In this document: in pieces, positions 1-9,498 of the stretch | How the letters are laid out: each line of letters begins with the position of its first letter | How positions within the stretch are numbered: position 1 is the stretch's first letter | DNA from: an uncultured Lachnospiraceae bacterium | Lineage (GTDB): Bacteria > Bacillota > Clostridia > Lachnospirales > Lachnospiraceae | DNA length: 64,000 nucleotides | Direction: 5' to 3' | Assembly: GCA_947632555.1 (NCBI GenBank) | Contig: CANRPU010000009.1 | Span: forward strand, 1-64,000 | Translations under genes and position numbers: made by a program | Notes under the pieces: model-generated | Told to the model about the DNA's origin: nothing | The model's database searches: none | The model's input: the letters and a program-made list of their open reading frames with translations, nothing else

Positions 1-65
1 TTGCCAATACTTAAGCAAATTTGCTTGCAGCCCGCATAAACACCGGCTTTTTCAATCCCATTTCA

Positions 66-1610
66 TCACTCAAACTCAATCGTCCCCGGCGGTTTACTGG
101 TCACATCATACAGTACGCGGTTCACATGACTGACTTCATTGATGATGCGGCTTGTCACCTTTTGCAAAACCTCCCAGGGAAGCTGGGCCGACTCGGCTGT
201 CATAAAATCCATGGTATTGACCGCGCGGAGCGCGATCGCGTAATCATAGGTACGCTCATCACCCATAACGCCTACGGAACGCATGTTGGTCAACGCCGCA
301 AAATATTGATTGATGCTTCGGTCAAGACCCGCGTTCGCGATTTCTTCACGGTAAATGGCATCCGCATCCTGCACGATCTTTACCTTTTCGGCCGTGACTT
401 CTCCAATGATGCGGATACCCAGCCCGGGACCGGGGAAGGGCTGGCGAAATACTAAATGCTCAGGGATCCCTAGTTCCAGTCCCACTTTTCTTACCTCATC
501 CTTAAACAAATTTCTCAGCGGCTCAATGATTTCTTTAAAATCCACACAGTCTGGCAGCCCGCCTACATTGTGATGAGATTTGATGACCGCGGATTCCCCG
601 CCCAGGCCGCTTTCTACTACATCAGGATAAATGGTCCCCTGTACCAGAAAATCTACCGCTCCTATTTTTCTGGCCTCTTCTTCAAAGACACGGATAAATT
701 CCTCACCGATAATTTTACGTTTCCGTTCCGGTTCTGACACGCCTGCCAGTTTTTCATAAAAGCGTTCCTGCGCATTGACGCGGATAAAATTTAATTTATA
801 ACTGCCTGCGGGACCAAATACGGCTTCTACCTCGTCACCTTCATTTTTCCGCAACAGACCATGATCCACAAATACGCAGGTCAACTGCTCTCCCACCGCT
901 TTCGACAGCAGCACCGCCGCAACCGAAGAATCTACTCCGCCGGACAGCGCGCAAAGCACTCTGCCGTTTCCTACTTTCGCGCGGATAGCCTTGACCTGTT
1001 CTTCCACAAAGGAATCCATTCGCCAGTCCCCCCGGCAGCCGCAAATGCCTCGTACAAAATTATAAAGCATTTTGGATCCTTCCACAGTATGCAGTACCTC
1101 GGGATGAAATTGGATGGCGTAAAGTTTCCGTTCCGCGCATTCCGCGGCCGCCACCGGACAGTTATCGGTTACCGCCACTGCCCGGAAACCTTCTGCCATT
1201 TTTGCGATATAGTCAAAATGGCTCATCCAGCAAATAGTATGTTCCGTCACGCCGTTAAATAAAGGTGAAGTGTTGTCCACTTTTACTTCGGTTTTTCCAT
1301 ATTCGCGGACAGCCGCCCGCTCTACTTTTCCACCCAGTACATGCGTCATGAGCTGCGCGCCATAGCACAGACCCAGTACGGGAATGCCCAGTTCAAACAG
1401 TTCCCTGGAACAGGTGGCCGCGCCTTCTTCATAACAGCTGCTGGGGCCGCCCGTCAAAATGATCCCCTTGGGATTCATGGCTTTGATCTTAGCCAAATCT
1501 GTTTTATAAGAATAAATTTCACAATAAACACTACACTCTCTGACACGTCTTGCGACCAGCTGGTTGTACTGACCGCCAAAATCAATCACTATTACCAGTT
1601 CTTTATTCAT
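66..1610 (-). CDS. guaA: GMP synthase (glutamine-hydrolysing)
   Basis: Cytosolic enzyme that aminates XMP to GMP using glutamine and ATP, the last step of guanine nucleotide synthesis. The 514-residue protein has the family's usual length and order. A class I glutamine amidotransferase domain comes first (catalytic Cys in GLCYGAQ near residue 82, then FHPE). The ATP-pyrophosphatase domain follows with its P-loop SGGVDSS. The C-terminal dimerisation domain ends KPPGTIEFE. An in-frame GTG lies four codons upstream at 1622, but the ATG at 1610 is the better start because the purine-rich AGGTGAGGTG sits just before it and [12 protein letters not shown] is a typical beginning. It appears monocistronic. 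Bases 1-65 beyond its stop hold only a short AT-rich palindrome (13-26). Confidence 0.97.
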   Translation of the reverse strand: MNKELVIVIDFGGQYNQLVARRVRECSVYCEIYSYKTDLAKIKAMNPKGIILTGGPSSCYEEGAATCSRELFELGIPVLGLCYGAQLMTHVLGGKVERAAVREYGKTEVKVDNTSPLFNGVTEHTICWMSHFDYIAKMAEGFRAVAVTDNCPVAAAECAERKLYAIQFHPEVLHTVEGSKMLYNFVRGICGCRGDWRMDSFVEEQVKAIRAKVGNGRVLCALSGGVDSSVAAVLLSKAVGEQLTCVFVDHGLLRKNEGDEVEAVFGPAGSYKLNFIRVNAQERFYEKLAGVSEPERKRKIIGEEFIRVFEEEARKIGAVDFLVQGTIYPDVVESGLGGESAVIKSHHNVGGLPDCVDFKEIIEPLRNLFKDEVRKVGLELGIPEHLVFRQPFPGPGLGIRIIGEVTAEKVKIVQDADAIYREEIANAGLDRSINQYFAALTNMRSVGVMGDERTYDYAIALRAVNTMDFMTAESAQLPWEVLQKVTSRIINEVSHVNRVLYDVTSKPPGTIEFE

Positions 1611-1664
1611 CCCGCACCTCACCTATTTGCCACAGCACAACTACATTGTACTCACTTTTCTTTT

Positions 1665-1693
1665 ATTATAAGAATTATCCTATAGGTTGTCAA
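1665..1693 (-). promoter_or_regulatory. guaA vegetative promoter
   Basis: On the minus strand a perfect TTGACA (1688-1693) and a perfect TATAAT (1665-1670) are separated by exactly 17 bases. The predicted transcript would start near 1658, leaving a leader of only about 48 bases before guaA. That is too short for a purine riboswitch, so expression is probably set by the promoter itself. Confidence 0.85.
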
Positions 1694-1842
1694 AGCATTC
1701 TTATACATTGCTTTGGCTTAATATTTGGCTCTGTATGACCGTGATCCTATTTTCAATGTGCGTATTTTATCCGCGTACGATATATGTGTGTCATCACCCC
1801 ATATGCCTGTGGTGTGGATGAACAACAGCATAATCATAAATA

Positions 1843-3417
1843 TCAATAAACGTCCGATACTTTTACCACAACAATATCATCAATCACACATATTGATCCG
1901 CTTAGGGGAAATTCCGGCATATCCGCGACCTGTTTCCTGGAAACCAAAGATTCATATTCGTTATCACCGCAAAGAGCTAGATTGACACCAATGAAATTAG
2001 ATATAACTCCTTGCCAGGATACTCTGTTATTCCTGGCATCGACACTCCAATAGCCAAATCTGGCATATCCATTTGCCATCTGATACGCGGTACTTTGCGC
2101 GTATCTGTCGTTATCTGCCGGCCGGCCTATAAACGCGACCGTTTGGTATTCTTCCAGATAGCCTTCCCTGTATAACTGAGAAATAATATTTTCAGTCAAA
2201 GTGATCGTTGCGGTTTTCCCCTCCTGAAGCGCCAATTGGTCATTAATTACCGCTGAAAGCTGATACCACGCAAACATAACCAATAAAAAAGTCCCTGCTC
2301 TTTTCATCCAGAAACCGCTTTTCTCTCCTTGAAAAGTACTCATTCCAAAAAGAGTGATGCTCATAACCAATCCCATCGACATCAACCCACTCATCGAATT
2401 TCCCACTGCGATCATCAGCACCATACAACCAGCAGCAGGGATCAAAGAAATTGCCACCGCGTACAACAGGGCTCTTCTTTTACTGCGTTTAAAGAGTTTG
2501 ATAAAATGTATCGCTGAAATCAGCAAACAGCATAACAGCAATGCAGTCAATATGATATTTATAAACTCAAGATTTGAAAATGCTTTTGCCTCATATAAAA
2601 ATCTCCAAAATTCTGTATAACATTTTTTGAGGGAAGCAGGAAACTGCAGCAATATTCGCGATAAGTTGATATGATCAGCTCCCTTATACGCCGCTAACTG
2701 TATTCCGGCCCGGAGCAATAATCCTTTTGTAATCAGCCAGTATACTCCTCCCGCTACAATAACAACATACGTATATGTCATAAAATATCTCAATATATCC
2801 TTAATACTTTCCTTTTCCTCATCCAGCATCTTGATTATAAAAACAAGAACCAATACACTTGTCACGCAAATATATGCCTGATAAAAAGACATGGATATTG
2901 CCAATAAGATCCCGCAAAGGGCACCTTTTATCAAAGCATTTTTATTGCTGCCTCTTATATCCAAAAAGTAAAAAGCCAATACGCTGAACAAATATGCTAA
3001 ACCAAAATTCACTGACATATAAACATATGTTAATGAGTTGCATATGACAGGATTAGCTGTTAATACTGTCAGTATCAGCCAGGGATATATCCCTTTTTTT
3101 AAGTCTAATTTTTCCAATATCATGACATTGGCTGCTTCAATAAGAAGCAGGGTCAGCATGGAATTAAACGGTGCCGCTACAATGCCAAACCTGAATCGGT
3201 CAGCATATCTCTGCAATCCTCTTCCCAGAGATATTTCCCAATCTCCCGCAATAAAATTTGATAGGTGCCAGGTCCCATCCAGATCATTTACCAGGTTAAA
3301 AGACATCAACATAAAATATGTCAGGATACCTATCAAATAGCCCGCTAAAAGATATTTCATATTCCTTTTGATAAAATCTGCTGTTTTTTTCTCCAAACTG
3401 TTTATTATCTTCCGCAT
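1843..3417 (-). CDS. GtrII-type glucosyltransferase membrane protein
   Basis: A 524-residue polytopic membrane protein with roughly a dozen hydrophobic segments. After the first membrane span (about residues 23-43) comes the stretch DGTWHLSNFI...WEISLGRG (near 47-66), which resembles the acidic, substrate-facing loop of the GtrII family (Pfam Glucos_trans_II). Known members move glucose from a lipid-phosphate carrier onto surface polysaccharide; the acceptor here cannot be told. A hydrophilic C-terminal domain of about 110 residues probably lies outside the membrane. The gene stands alone, with its own promoter, and is visibly richer in A+T than its neighbours, which suggests acquisition by transfer. 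No gtrA or gtrB partner is adjacent. Confidence 0.75.
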   Translation of the reverse strand: MRKIINSLEKKTADFIKRNMKYLLAGYLIGILTYFMLMSFNLVNDLDGTWHLSNFIAGDWEISLGRGLQRYADRFRFGIVAAPFNSMLTLLLIEAANVMILEKLDLKKGIYPWLILTVLTANPVICNSLTYVYMSVNFGLAYLFSVLAFYFLDIRGSNKNALIKGALCGILLAISMSFYQAYICVTSVLVLVFIIKMLDEEKESIKDILRYFMTYTYVVIVAGGVYWLITKGLLLRAGIQLAAYKGADHINLSRILLQFPASLKKCYTEFWRFLYEAKAFSNLEFINIILTALLLCCLLISAIHFIKLFKRSKRRALLYAVAISLIPAAGCMVLMIAVGNSMSGLMSMGLVMSITLFGMSTFQGEKSGFWMKRAGTFLLVMFAWYQLSAVINDQLALQEGKTATITLTENIISQLYREGYLEEYQTVAFIGRPADNDRYAQSTAYQMANGYARFGYWSVDARNNRVSWQGVISNFIGVNLALCGDNEYESLVSRKQVADMPEFPLSGSICVIDDIVVVKVSDVY

Positions 3418-3500
3418 GTTTTTACCAACCTTTTATATATTTCCTGCCAGGCCATTCATTCAGCTGCTGAAATTCGCTTGCGGTTCACAACTTAAGTAAC

Positions 3501-3529
3501 CTTATATGAGAATTTTACCCTAAGTTCAA
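3501..3529 (-). promoter_or_regulatory. promoter of the GtrII-like gene
   Basis: Minus-strand TTGAAC (3524-3529), 17-base spacer, TATAAG (3501-3506): each hexamer differs from consensus at one or two positions. It lies about 85 bases before the start codon at 3417. Confidence 0.55.
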
Positions 3530-3614
3530 ATACTATACAATCAAAAATTCTTTAAATGTAAAGTAAGAGCTTTTTCATATCAGCGGATTACTGTATATTC
3601 GAATGTTGAAAACA

Positions 3615-3638
3615 AAAAGGCTTCTCTCGAAGCCTTTT
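3615..3638 (-). terminator. terminator after spoIIID
   Basis: A perfect 10-base stem (AAAAGGCTTC and its complement) with a four-base loop. On the minus strand it is followed by TTTTTGTTTT. It begins six bases beyond the spoIIID stop codon. Confidence 0.85.
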
Positions 3639-3643
3639 ATTTT

Positions 3644-3907
3644 TTACCTGATATGTTCATGCTGATGCAGATATTTTTCTCTGGTTGCCATGCCGCCCCG
3701 GATATGCCTCTCCGATTTGTTTACATCCAGAACATGGCGGGCCTGCCTGGCAAGAGCAGGATTTACCTGCATCAATCTGTCAGTTACGTCTTTATGTACG
3801 GTAGACTTACTCACGCCGAACGCCTTCGCGGTCTGCCTGACTGTAGCGTTGCTTTCAATGATATAATTGGCGATGTTTATGGCGCGCTCCTCGATATACT
3901 CTTTCAT
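3644..3907 (-). CDS. spoIIID: Stage III sporulation transcription factor SpoIIID
   Basis: Small DNA-binding regulator (87 residues) of the mother cell during sporulation. In Bacillus it activates or represses many sigma-E genes before sigma-K appears. The helix-turn-helix spans about residues 20-42, with the recognition region AFGVSKSTVHKDV. The basic C-terminal tail (RHIRGGMATREKYLHQ) is also typical of the family, as is the length. A candidate sigma-E promoter lies upstream and a strong terminator directly downstream, so it is a single-gene unit. Confidence 0.95.
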   Translation of the reverse strand: MKEYIEERAINIANYIIESNATVRQTAKAFGVSKSTVHKDVTDRLMQVNPALARQARHVLDVNKSERHIRGGMATREKYLHQHEHIR

Positions 3908-3933
3908 GATATGCCCTTAAGAACGTTTTTTAC

Positions 3934-3962
3934 ATCTTATGAAAGGTCGAGGGGAGATATGC
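3934..3962 (-). promoter_or_regulatory. candidate sigma-E promoter of spoIIID
   Basis: On the minus strand GCATATC (3956-3962) and CATAAGAT (3934-3941) lie 14 bases apart. That matches the spacing of mother-cell sigma-E promoters (ATATT-like -35, CATACAnT-like -10), with two mismatches in the -10. Known biology supports it, since spoIIID is sigma-E dependent in Bacillus. The match alone is only moderate. Confidence 0.45.
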
Positions 3963-3977
3963 GTGGAAATAAACCAT

Positions 3978-4014
3978 AAAGGAAGCCGAAAGATCCGTGA
4001 TCCCGGCTTCCTTT
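3978..4014 (-). terminator. terminator after the cellulase gene
   Basis: An 11-base perfect stem (AAAGGAAGCCG with its complement) around a 15-base loop lies 15 bases past the cellulase stop codon. The following T stretch on the minus strand is short (TTTATGGTTT). Confidence 0.65.
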
Positions 4015-4028
4015 CACGCTCATATCAT

Positions 4029-5639
4029 CTATTTCTCCGCGATGCGCAGATCAGCAGGGCCCGTTACAATAAACCCGATATCGCCTATGGTGGCCCCCGC
4101 TTCTATCCCGCCGTTAAAATCCACGGAACTTATCTTTAAAGTGGAGCCTTCCACCGTAAAGTTGCCGCACCAGCCCTGAGAGAGGCCGATATTGCCGGTG
4201 AAGGGAATCTCTATACTCCAGGAGGTACAGGCCTCCGGGCCGTTGTTGGTCAGGGAAAGATTGTACTGATAGCAACTTTCCCCGTCGGCCTCCCAGCTTC
4301 CCATATATTCCGCCTGAATGTCCATCCCGCCGTCCGTAATGGAGATCTTGTTTCCGCTCTGCAGCGCCTCCCCGGTATTTTCGGTATTTCCTCCATTTCC
4401 CGTTCCCGCGTTTCCGCTGCTCCCATTCTGGGAGGAGGTATCCCGCTCCAGTGTTTCAAATTCTGTTTCGCCGGTCAGCATCTGATAGAGCCACTTGCCG
4501 CTGGCAGTCAGATCATTTTCCGTGAAGCCGCTGGTTTTATCGCAGCTGCTCTTGATGACCGCGGAAGTTTCATTTTTATTGGAGAGATTCCACGCCACAT
4601 AGCTGACGCCGTAAGCGTTCATGGTACTGATCCATTTTGCGCTGGAGTCCTGGTCGATATTCCCGTTTCCGCTGGCGTCACAGATCCCGTATTCACTGAC
4701 AAATACGGGCAGTCCCGCATCGATCGCCGCGGTCATGGTATTTCTGAGGGATTCCTTGTGGGTAGCCGCGTAAAAATGCAGTGTATACATGATATTGTCA
4801 TAGCCGGTGATGGGATCCGCCGCTGCCTGGTCCACATTCTGGGACCAGGTGGGTGTCCCCACCAGGATCACGGCATCTTCGTCGTAAGTCCGGATCACGG
4901 ATATTACCTCTTCGGCGTAAGATTTGACATCACTCCAGCTGGTACCGCCGTTTGGCTCATTGCAGATCTCGTACAGCACGTTGTTGTAATCGGCATAGAG
5001 CTGCGCCATTTCTTCAAAAAACGCTATGGCCTCGTCTTTATACCTGTTGGGATTCATGTCTGTCAGGATATGCCAGTCCACGATCACATACAGATCCTGG
5101 CTGACAGCGTATTCTACTCCATTTTTGATCAGTTCCTTCAGGGCCTCCTGATCCCCTTCACAGTATCCGCCTTCCGCGGTATACATAGCCAGCCGCACTA
5201 CATTGACGTTCCAATCCTGGCGCAGTTCCCGGAAGCAGTCTTCATTTACGTATTCGGGAAACCACTGCAGACCATGCGTGCTAATCCCCCTGAGCTGCAC
5301 GGCCCTCCCATACTCATCTGTCAGCTGGGTGCCCTCCACATGCAGCGCGCCGCAGACGGACGGCGCGGCCTCGCCGGGCGCCAGCTCCTCAGGTACGCTC
5401 TCCTCCGGCTCCGTTTCTTCCGTTTCAGGCGGCACGGTTTGGGTTTCTTCCGGCTTTGCCTGTATGGTTTCCGTTTCCGGCACAGTGGATTCTTCCGCCG
5501 TTTCCGTTCCCGCGGTTTCCGGATTTTTCCCTCCGTACGCCCGGTTTCCCAACAGGTTCGCGGCCAAAACGCCAGCCAGCACTCCCACACAGAAGATTCC
5601 CGCGCAGACCGCGGCTATCAAAATTTTCTTCTTTTTCAT
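4029..5639 (-). CDS. Secreted or membrane-anchored GH5 endoglucanase with C-terminal carbohydrate-binding module
   Basis: Predicted beta-1,4-glucanase of 536 residues. Residues 1-30 are a lysine-rich start plus a hydrophobic signal or anchor (KKKKILIAAVCAGIFCVGVL). Residues 38-92 are a Glu/Thr/Pro-rich wall-spanning linker. The glycoside hydrolase family 5 domain covers about 95-390, with acid/base Glu228 in ICNEPN and nucleophile Glu316 in VSEYG. A Ser/Gly/Asn linker (401-425) leads to a beta-rich module at about 430-536 resembling family 2 cellulose-binding domains (TSWSIEIPF, WCGNF). It would act outside the cell on cellulose or related glucans. The start is supported by AGGAG eight bases upstream. 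No other polysaccharide-utilisation genes are adjacent, so the target polymer is an inference. Confidence 0.9.
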   Translation of the reverse strand: MKKKKILIAAVCAGIFCVGVLAGVLAANLLGNRAYGGKNPETAGTETAEESTVPETETIQAKPEETQTVPPETEETEPEESVPEELAPGEAAPSVCGALHVEGTQLTDEYGRAVQLRGISTHGLQWFPEYVNEDCFRELRQDWNVNVVRLAMYTAEGGYCEGDQEALKELIKNGVEYAVSQDLYVIVDWHILTDMNPNRYKDEAIAFFEEMAQLYADYNNVLYEICNEPNGGTSWSDVKSYAEEVISVIRTYDEDAVILVGTPTWSQNVDQAAADPITGYDNIMYTLHFYAATHKESLRNTMTAAIDAGLPVFVSEYGICDASGNGNIDQDSSAKWISTMNAYGVSYVAWNLSNKNETSAVIKSSCDKTSGFTENDLTASGKWLYQMLTGETEFETLERDTSSQNGSSGNAGTGNGGNTENTGEALQSGNKISITDGGMDIQAEYMGSWEADGESCYQYNLSLTNNGPEACTSWSIEIPFTGNIGLSQGWCGNFTVEGSTLKISSVDFNGGIEAGATIGDIGFIVTGPADLRIAEK

Positions 5640-5666
5640 TGCTACTCCTTTTATCCGGCTTTCCCG

Positions 5667-6347
5667 CTATTTCTTTCGGGTATATCTGCACTGGGGAAAT
5701 CCCGTGCAGCCCCAAAATTCTCCAAATTTTCCTTTTCGCAGCTTTAGCGCCGCGCCGCACCGGGGACAACAGAAAGCATCCGGCTGCGGCTGCGCCTCTT
5801 TCTGCCGCCACAGTTCCCCCAGCTTTTCATAACAGATCTGATTCATGCGGCAGTCGTTCAGCGCCCTGTGCGCGCCTTCCGTAGAGATTTCAAAATACGC
5901 CGCCAGATCTGTCAGCCTGTAGCGCTTCAGCTGCGGCAGACAGCTTTTCGCCATGGACAGGGTGTCCACATAATCATTCTCCAGGCCCCTGCCCAGATAG
6001 CGCATGGTCCCGTCATACAGAAAATTAGTGTCAAATGTATGAATATTATGCCCCACCAATACATCTTTGTCAATAAAAGCCAGAAACCTTTCCAGCGCTT
6101 CCGGCGCTTTTGGCGCCTTCTCCACCATTTTATCCGTGATCCCGTTTATCCGCGCGGCGCTGTAAGGGATGGGTATCCCCGGATTGATCAGTGTGGAAAA
6201 TTCTTCCTCGACCCGGTGTCCTCTGACGCGGATCCCCGATATTTCTATGATCTCATCTTCCGCCGGATCTAAACCTGTGGTTTCCAGGTCAAATACCACA
6301 TAGTCCTCTTTAAACTCCAGCAGGTTCCTGCCTTTTTGTCTTATCAT
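5667..6347 (-). CDS. DEDDh 3'-5' exonuclease with C-terminal zinc ribbon
   Basis: A 226-residue protein related to the DNA polymerase III epsilon subunit and DinG-type exonucleases. Exo I is VFDLETTGL, Exo II is [13 protein letters not shown], and Exo III is HRALNDC. These supply the four acidic metal ligands and the general-base histidine. After about residue 185 comes CPRCG...GCTGFPQC, a four-cysteine zinc ribbon of the kind at the C-terminus of topoisomerase I, which should bind DNA. Such fusions are single-gene nucleases of uncertain role in repair or RNA/DNA trimming. The ATG at 6347 follows AGAGAGG and is preferred to an in-frame TTG at 6356. Confidence 0.85.
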   Translation of the reverse strand: MIRQKGRNLLEFKEDYVVFDLETTGLDPAEDEIIEISGIRVRGHRVEEEFSTLINPGIPIPYSAARINGITDKMVEKAPKAPEALERFLAFIDKDVLVGHNIHTFDTNFLYDGTMRYLGRGLENDYVDTLSMAKSCLPQLKRYRLTDLAAYFEISTEGAHRALNDCRMNQICYEKLGELWRQKEAQPQPDAFCCPRCGAALKLRKGKFGEFWGCTGFPQCRYTRKK

Positions 6348-6390
6348 TCGTATCAACCTCTCTCACGGCGGCAGGATCGCGCCGCCGGGC

Positions 6391-8253
6391 CTATTGTCTG
6401 TCAAACAGCAGGTAGTACTGCAGTTTCCGGTATGTTTCCAGCATATTGATTACGCCGTCCCCGGCATCCGCCGGGATATCCTCGCCGGCGGCTTCCCCGG
6501 CCTCCCTGATCCAGTCCTCATATCCGTCCGGATCTCCGGCATAGCCATCCGCGGTCTTCATTTCCCTGGATGTGAGCACAGGCACCGCTTCGCTGCAGCC
6601 TGCCAGATATTTCTGATAGGCCGGCATTGGCAGTCCGGCGATCTCCAATACCCGCGCCCCCAGATAATTGGCGCTTAATTCTTCGCCGCAGCTTTCTTCG
6701 ATATCGTAATTGGCCCAGATCAGAAAGGGAACCTGATAGCGCAGCGCTTCTTCGTCCCGGGTGAGATCCCCTCCGGTTTTTCCCTGCATCCGCCAGATGG
6801 GTTCCACCACAGAATCCGCCGGCTGATGGTCCCCGAAAAACACGATGATCGTAGGTTCCGTCTGCTCTTCAAAATAACCGATCAGATCGGAAAGCGCGGC
6901 ATCGCTTTGCCTGATCAGGGAAAGGTACTGGCGCAGCGCCAGGGAATCGTTTCCTTCCACCCGCACGTCCGGCGTAAAATTATCAAATTCCTCCGTATAA
7001 CCGGAGTGGTTCTGCATCGTTACCTCAAAGAAAAAGAGGGGGCTGTTTTCTTCCTTCGCTTCATATCTCTCTATAATATGATCGAACGCGGCGGCATCGC
7101 TGACATACCGGCGTATCTTTTTCGCGCCGGCAAAACTTTCGATAAAATCCGCCCTGGAAAAACCCATAAGGGGATAGACCTGGTTCCGGTCCCATCCCGC
7201 GGCCAGGTACGGATGCGCCGCTTCGGTCACGTACCCCAGCGAGGCCAGATGAGAAGCCAGGGAAGGCAGCTTTGCGTCAATATACTGCTGGTACGGAATA
7301 CTTCCTTCCGGCAGAAACGCCATGCTGCTTCCGGTCAGGAACTCAAATTCCGTATTCGCGGTATTTCCGCCTTTTACGGACACATCCAGAGTTCCCGTCA
7401 CCGTATTTTCCCCTCCTGCCTGCAGGCCGTGCAGAAAGGGCATATAGTCCGTATTGGTTTCAAACTCTCCCAGGACCGCCGGATCCGAAAAGGCCTCATC
7501 CATGATCACGATGATATTGGGACGAGAGCCGATATCCTCTGCCGGATCCTCCAGAGTCTCCAGCAGCTCCTGCGCTTCTTCCCGCCGGTATCCTTCCGGC
7601 TTTTCCACGGCGATGTATTGCAGTTCCAATAAAAACGCCACCGCCGTCCCGTCCATTTCACTCATGGCAGTGGGTGTAAAAAGCTTATCATACATGCGGA
7701 GTTTCTGTTCTACAAATACTTCATCATGCAGCAGATTGACAAAGAGCAGAAGCATGGCCAGAGCCCCCGCCGCCGCGGGAAGCCGGATCGCCCAGCTTTT
7801 CCAGGGCCCGCCGCGGTATTTTCCCAGAAGGTCTTTCAGCCGGTTCCTGCAGAACAGCAATTCGACCGCCAGCAGAAGGAAAAATCCCGCCAGCGACATC
7901 CAGGCGCGGGTATTTAACGTGTACTTAAAATCTCCCGCCACCTCCGCCGCCGTTCCTATGGAAAAGAAGTCCCACGGCAGAATGGGCTGGGAGCGGAAAG
8001 AGAGCACAAAATAATTTGCCAGCCCGTAAAGCATAAAAAATATGGTTTCCGTCATCAGCGCCACATGCAGTCTTCCAAATAGGCAGTAAAGAAATAGCGC
8101 TGACAGCTCAAAAAACAGAAGGTTGAAAACCTGAAGGTCCCAGCGTATATCCGCAAAGGGATTGTGGGTATATCCTTCAAACAGATAAAAAATGGCCGCC
8201 GGAATCAGAACCGCCAGTCCGGCCCTGCCATACGCTCTGATTCGTTCTTTCAT
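6391..8253 (-). CDS. LTA synthase family sulfatase-fold transferase
   Basis: A 620-residue membrane enzyme with the layout of lipoteichoic acid synthases: about five N-terminal membrane spans (to about residue 195), a linker helix, then an extracellular sulfatase-fold domain. Visible metal or nucleophile motifs are NIIVIMDEAF, GGNTANTEFEFL (candidate nucleophile Thr), AAHPYLAAGWDR and FFGDHQP. Known relatives transfer glycerol phosphate from phosphatidylglycerol onto teichoic acid or onto glycolipids and periplasmic glucans. The exact acceptor cannot be read from sequence. It lies downstream of the NlpC/P60 gene but is separated from it by a terminator. Confidence 0.85.
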   Translation of the reverse strand: MKERIRAYGRAGLAVLIPAAIFYLFEGYTHNPFADIRWDLQVFNLLFFELSALFLYCLFGRLHVALMTETIFFMLYGLANYFVLSFRSQPILPWDFFSIGTAAEVAGDFKYTLNTRAWMSLAGFFLLLAVELLFCRNRLKDLLGKYRGGPWKSWAIRLPAAAGALAMLLLFVNLLHDEVFVEQKLRMYDKLFTPTAMSEMDGTAVAFLLELQYIAVEKPEGYRREEAQELLETLEDPAEDIGSRPNIIVIMDEAFSDPAVLGEFETNTDYMPFLHGLQAGGENTVTGTLDVSVKGGNTANTEFEFLTGSSMAFLPEGSIPYQQYIDAKLPSLASHLASLGYVTEAAHPYLAAGWDRNQVYPLMGFSRADFIESFAGAKKIRRYVSDAAAFDHIIERYEAKEENSPLFFFEVTMQNHSGYTEEFDNFTPDVRVEGNDSLALRQYLSLIRQSDAALSDLIGYFEEQTEPTIIVFFGDHQPADSVVEPIWRMQGKTGGDLTRDEEALRYQVPFLIWANYDIEESCGEELSANYLGARVLEIAGLPMPAYQKYLAGCSEAVPVLTSREMKTADGYAGDPDGYEDWIREAGEAAGEDIPADAGDGVINMLETYRKLQYYLLFDRQ

Positions 8254-8264
8254 AGATCTTCCGT

Positions 8265-8290
8265 AAAAAGCTCCCGCGTTCCGCAGGAGC
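8265..8290 (-). terminator. terminator after the NlpC/P60 gene
   Basis: A nine-base stem (one G-U pair) with a TTC/GAA loop, followed on the minus strand by TTTTT. It sits 18 bases past the stop of the hydrolase gene and inside the leader of the next gene, so some read-through could still reach that gene. Confidence 0.8.
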
Positions 8291-8307
8291 CTTTCCTTTC
8301 CTTGTTT

Positions 8308-9471
8308 TTAAATGATCCTTCTCACCGATAAAATGGAACGGTATTCCGCTCTTCCCAGTTTGATACCGGTCTTGGCAGTGCTGGCATGCACAATATAGCC
8401 CTGCCCTATGTAAAGCGCCACATGGCCGTCATAGCAGATCAGATCCCCCGGCTGGGCATCTTTATAAGCCACTTCCGTTCCCGCGCTCCGCTGGCTGAAG
8501 GAAGTACGCGGGATCGTATAGCCAAAATCCATATATACGCGATAGGTAAACCCTGAACAATCCGCGCCCTTAGTCAGGCTGGTCCCGCCGGACACATAGG
8601 GATTGCCGATATACTGGCAGGCATACTGGGCGATCTTCTTACCCAGGTCGCTTCCCGAAGCGCCCGCGATAATCTGGGCTACCGACTGGTTCACGCTGTA
8701 ATTGCCGTTCGCGGCGGCCGCGGCGGCTGCTCTTCTTCTTTCCTCATCCTGCAGTTTCTTTAGCTGCGCCTGTTCCTGCTTGATCTTGGTTTTCAGCAGA
8801 CTGGCTTCCTGCCTGGCCCGGGCCAGCTGGGCATCGTAATCCGCCGACTGCTGCCGCAGATCGTTCAGCAGGCTGTCAAGATACTCCTTTTGTACTTCCA
8901 TGTCCGCCCGGGCTTCCTCCAGCTCCGCCTTATCCGCTTCCAGGCTTTCCCAGAGCAGCCCCACCTGCACCTTGGTTTCCTCGTATTCTTCCAGCAGGTT
9001 CCTGCCGTAATCGTAGACCGCTTCCATATAGGTAAGCTGGTTCAGTACCTCGTCATAACTGTCCGCGTCAAAAAGGGAAGCCAGGTAATCCGTATCACCT
9101 CTCTCATACATGAACTGGATCTGCCTTACCATGGCATTATACTGCGCCTCCTCCATGGCCTTGGCCGCGTCATACTCACTTTGGGCTACGGCGATCTCCT
9201 CTTTCTTTGCCTCGATCTCTTCTTCCTTCAGCCCGATCTCCGTCATCATGTTCACCAGCTCCGCATCCGTGTCGCTGATCTGCTCATCCAGAAGATCCTG
9301 TTCATCTTCCAGTCCCATGATCATGGCGTTGACTTCTGCCAGCGCGCTGTTATTCTGGGCAATATTCTGCTGTATCTCGCCTATGGTGGATGCCTCCGGA
9401 TAAACCGTCAGATAAAAGACCAAAAGGCATACCAATATGCAGGTCATCGTTTTACGCATTTTCTTTTTCAT
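8308..9471 (-). CDS. Coiled-coil NlpC/P60 peptidoglycan endopeptidase
   Basis: A 387-residue secreted wall hydrolase. Residues 1-27 form a signal peptide (KTMTCILVCLLVFYLTV). About 30-255 is a long charged coiled coil of the CwlO/PcsB type, which in relatives keeps the enzyme inactive until FtsEX or a similar partner engages it. The C-terminal NlpC/P60 domain has catalytic Cys305 (GADCSGF), His350 (YDGHVALY) and a third polar residue, His362 (IVHAS). The family cuts D-gamma-glutamyl to diamino-acid bonds in stem peptides. It follows asnS by 27 bases on the same strand, so the two may share transcripts. Confidence 0.9.
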   Translation of the reverse strand: MKKKMRKTMTCILVCLLVFYLTVYPEASTIGEIQQNIAQNNSALAEVNAMIMGLEDEQDLLDEQISDTDAELVNMMTEIGLKEEEIEAKKEEIAVAQSEYDAAKAMEEAQYNAMVRQIQFMYERGDTDYLASLFDADSYDEVLNQLTYMEAVYDYGRNLLEEYEETKVQVGLLWESLEADKAELEEARADMEVQKEYLDSLLNDLRQQSADYDAQLARARQEASLLKTKIKQEQAQLKKLQDEERRRAAAAAAANGNYSVNQSVAQIIAGASGSDLGKKIAQYACQYIGNPYVSGGTSLTKGADCSGFTYRVYMDFGYTIPRTSFSQRSAGTEVAYKDAQPGDLICYDGHVALYIGQGYIVHASTAKTGIKLGRAEYRSILSVRRII

Positions 9472-9498
9472 GAGATACCGGACCTCTCCTCGCGCTGG

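Noticed and set aside
1623..1842. Possible purine riboswitch before guaA
   Set aside because: A perfect vegetative promoter lies so close that the leader is only about 48 bases, and the conserved riboswitch core strings are absent.
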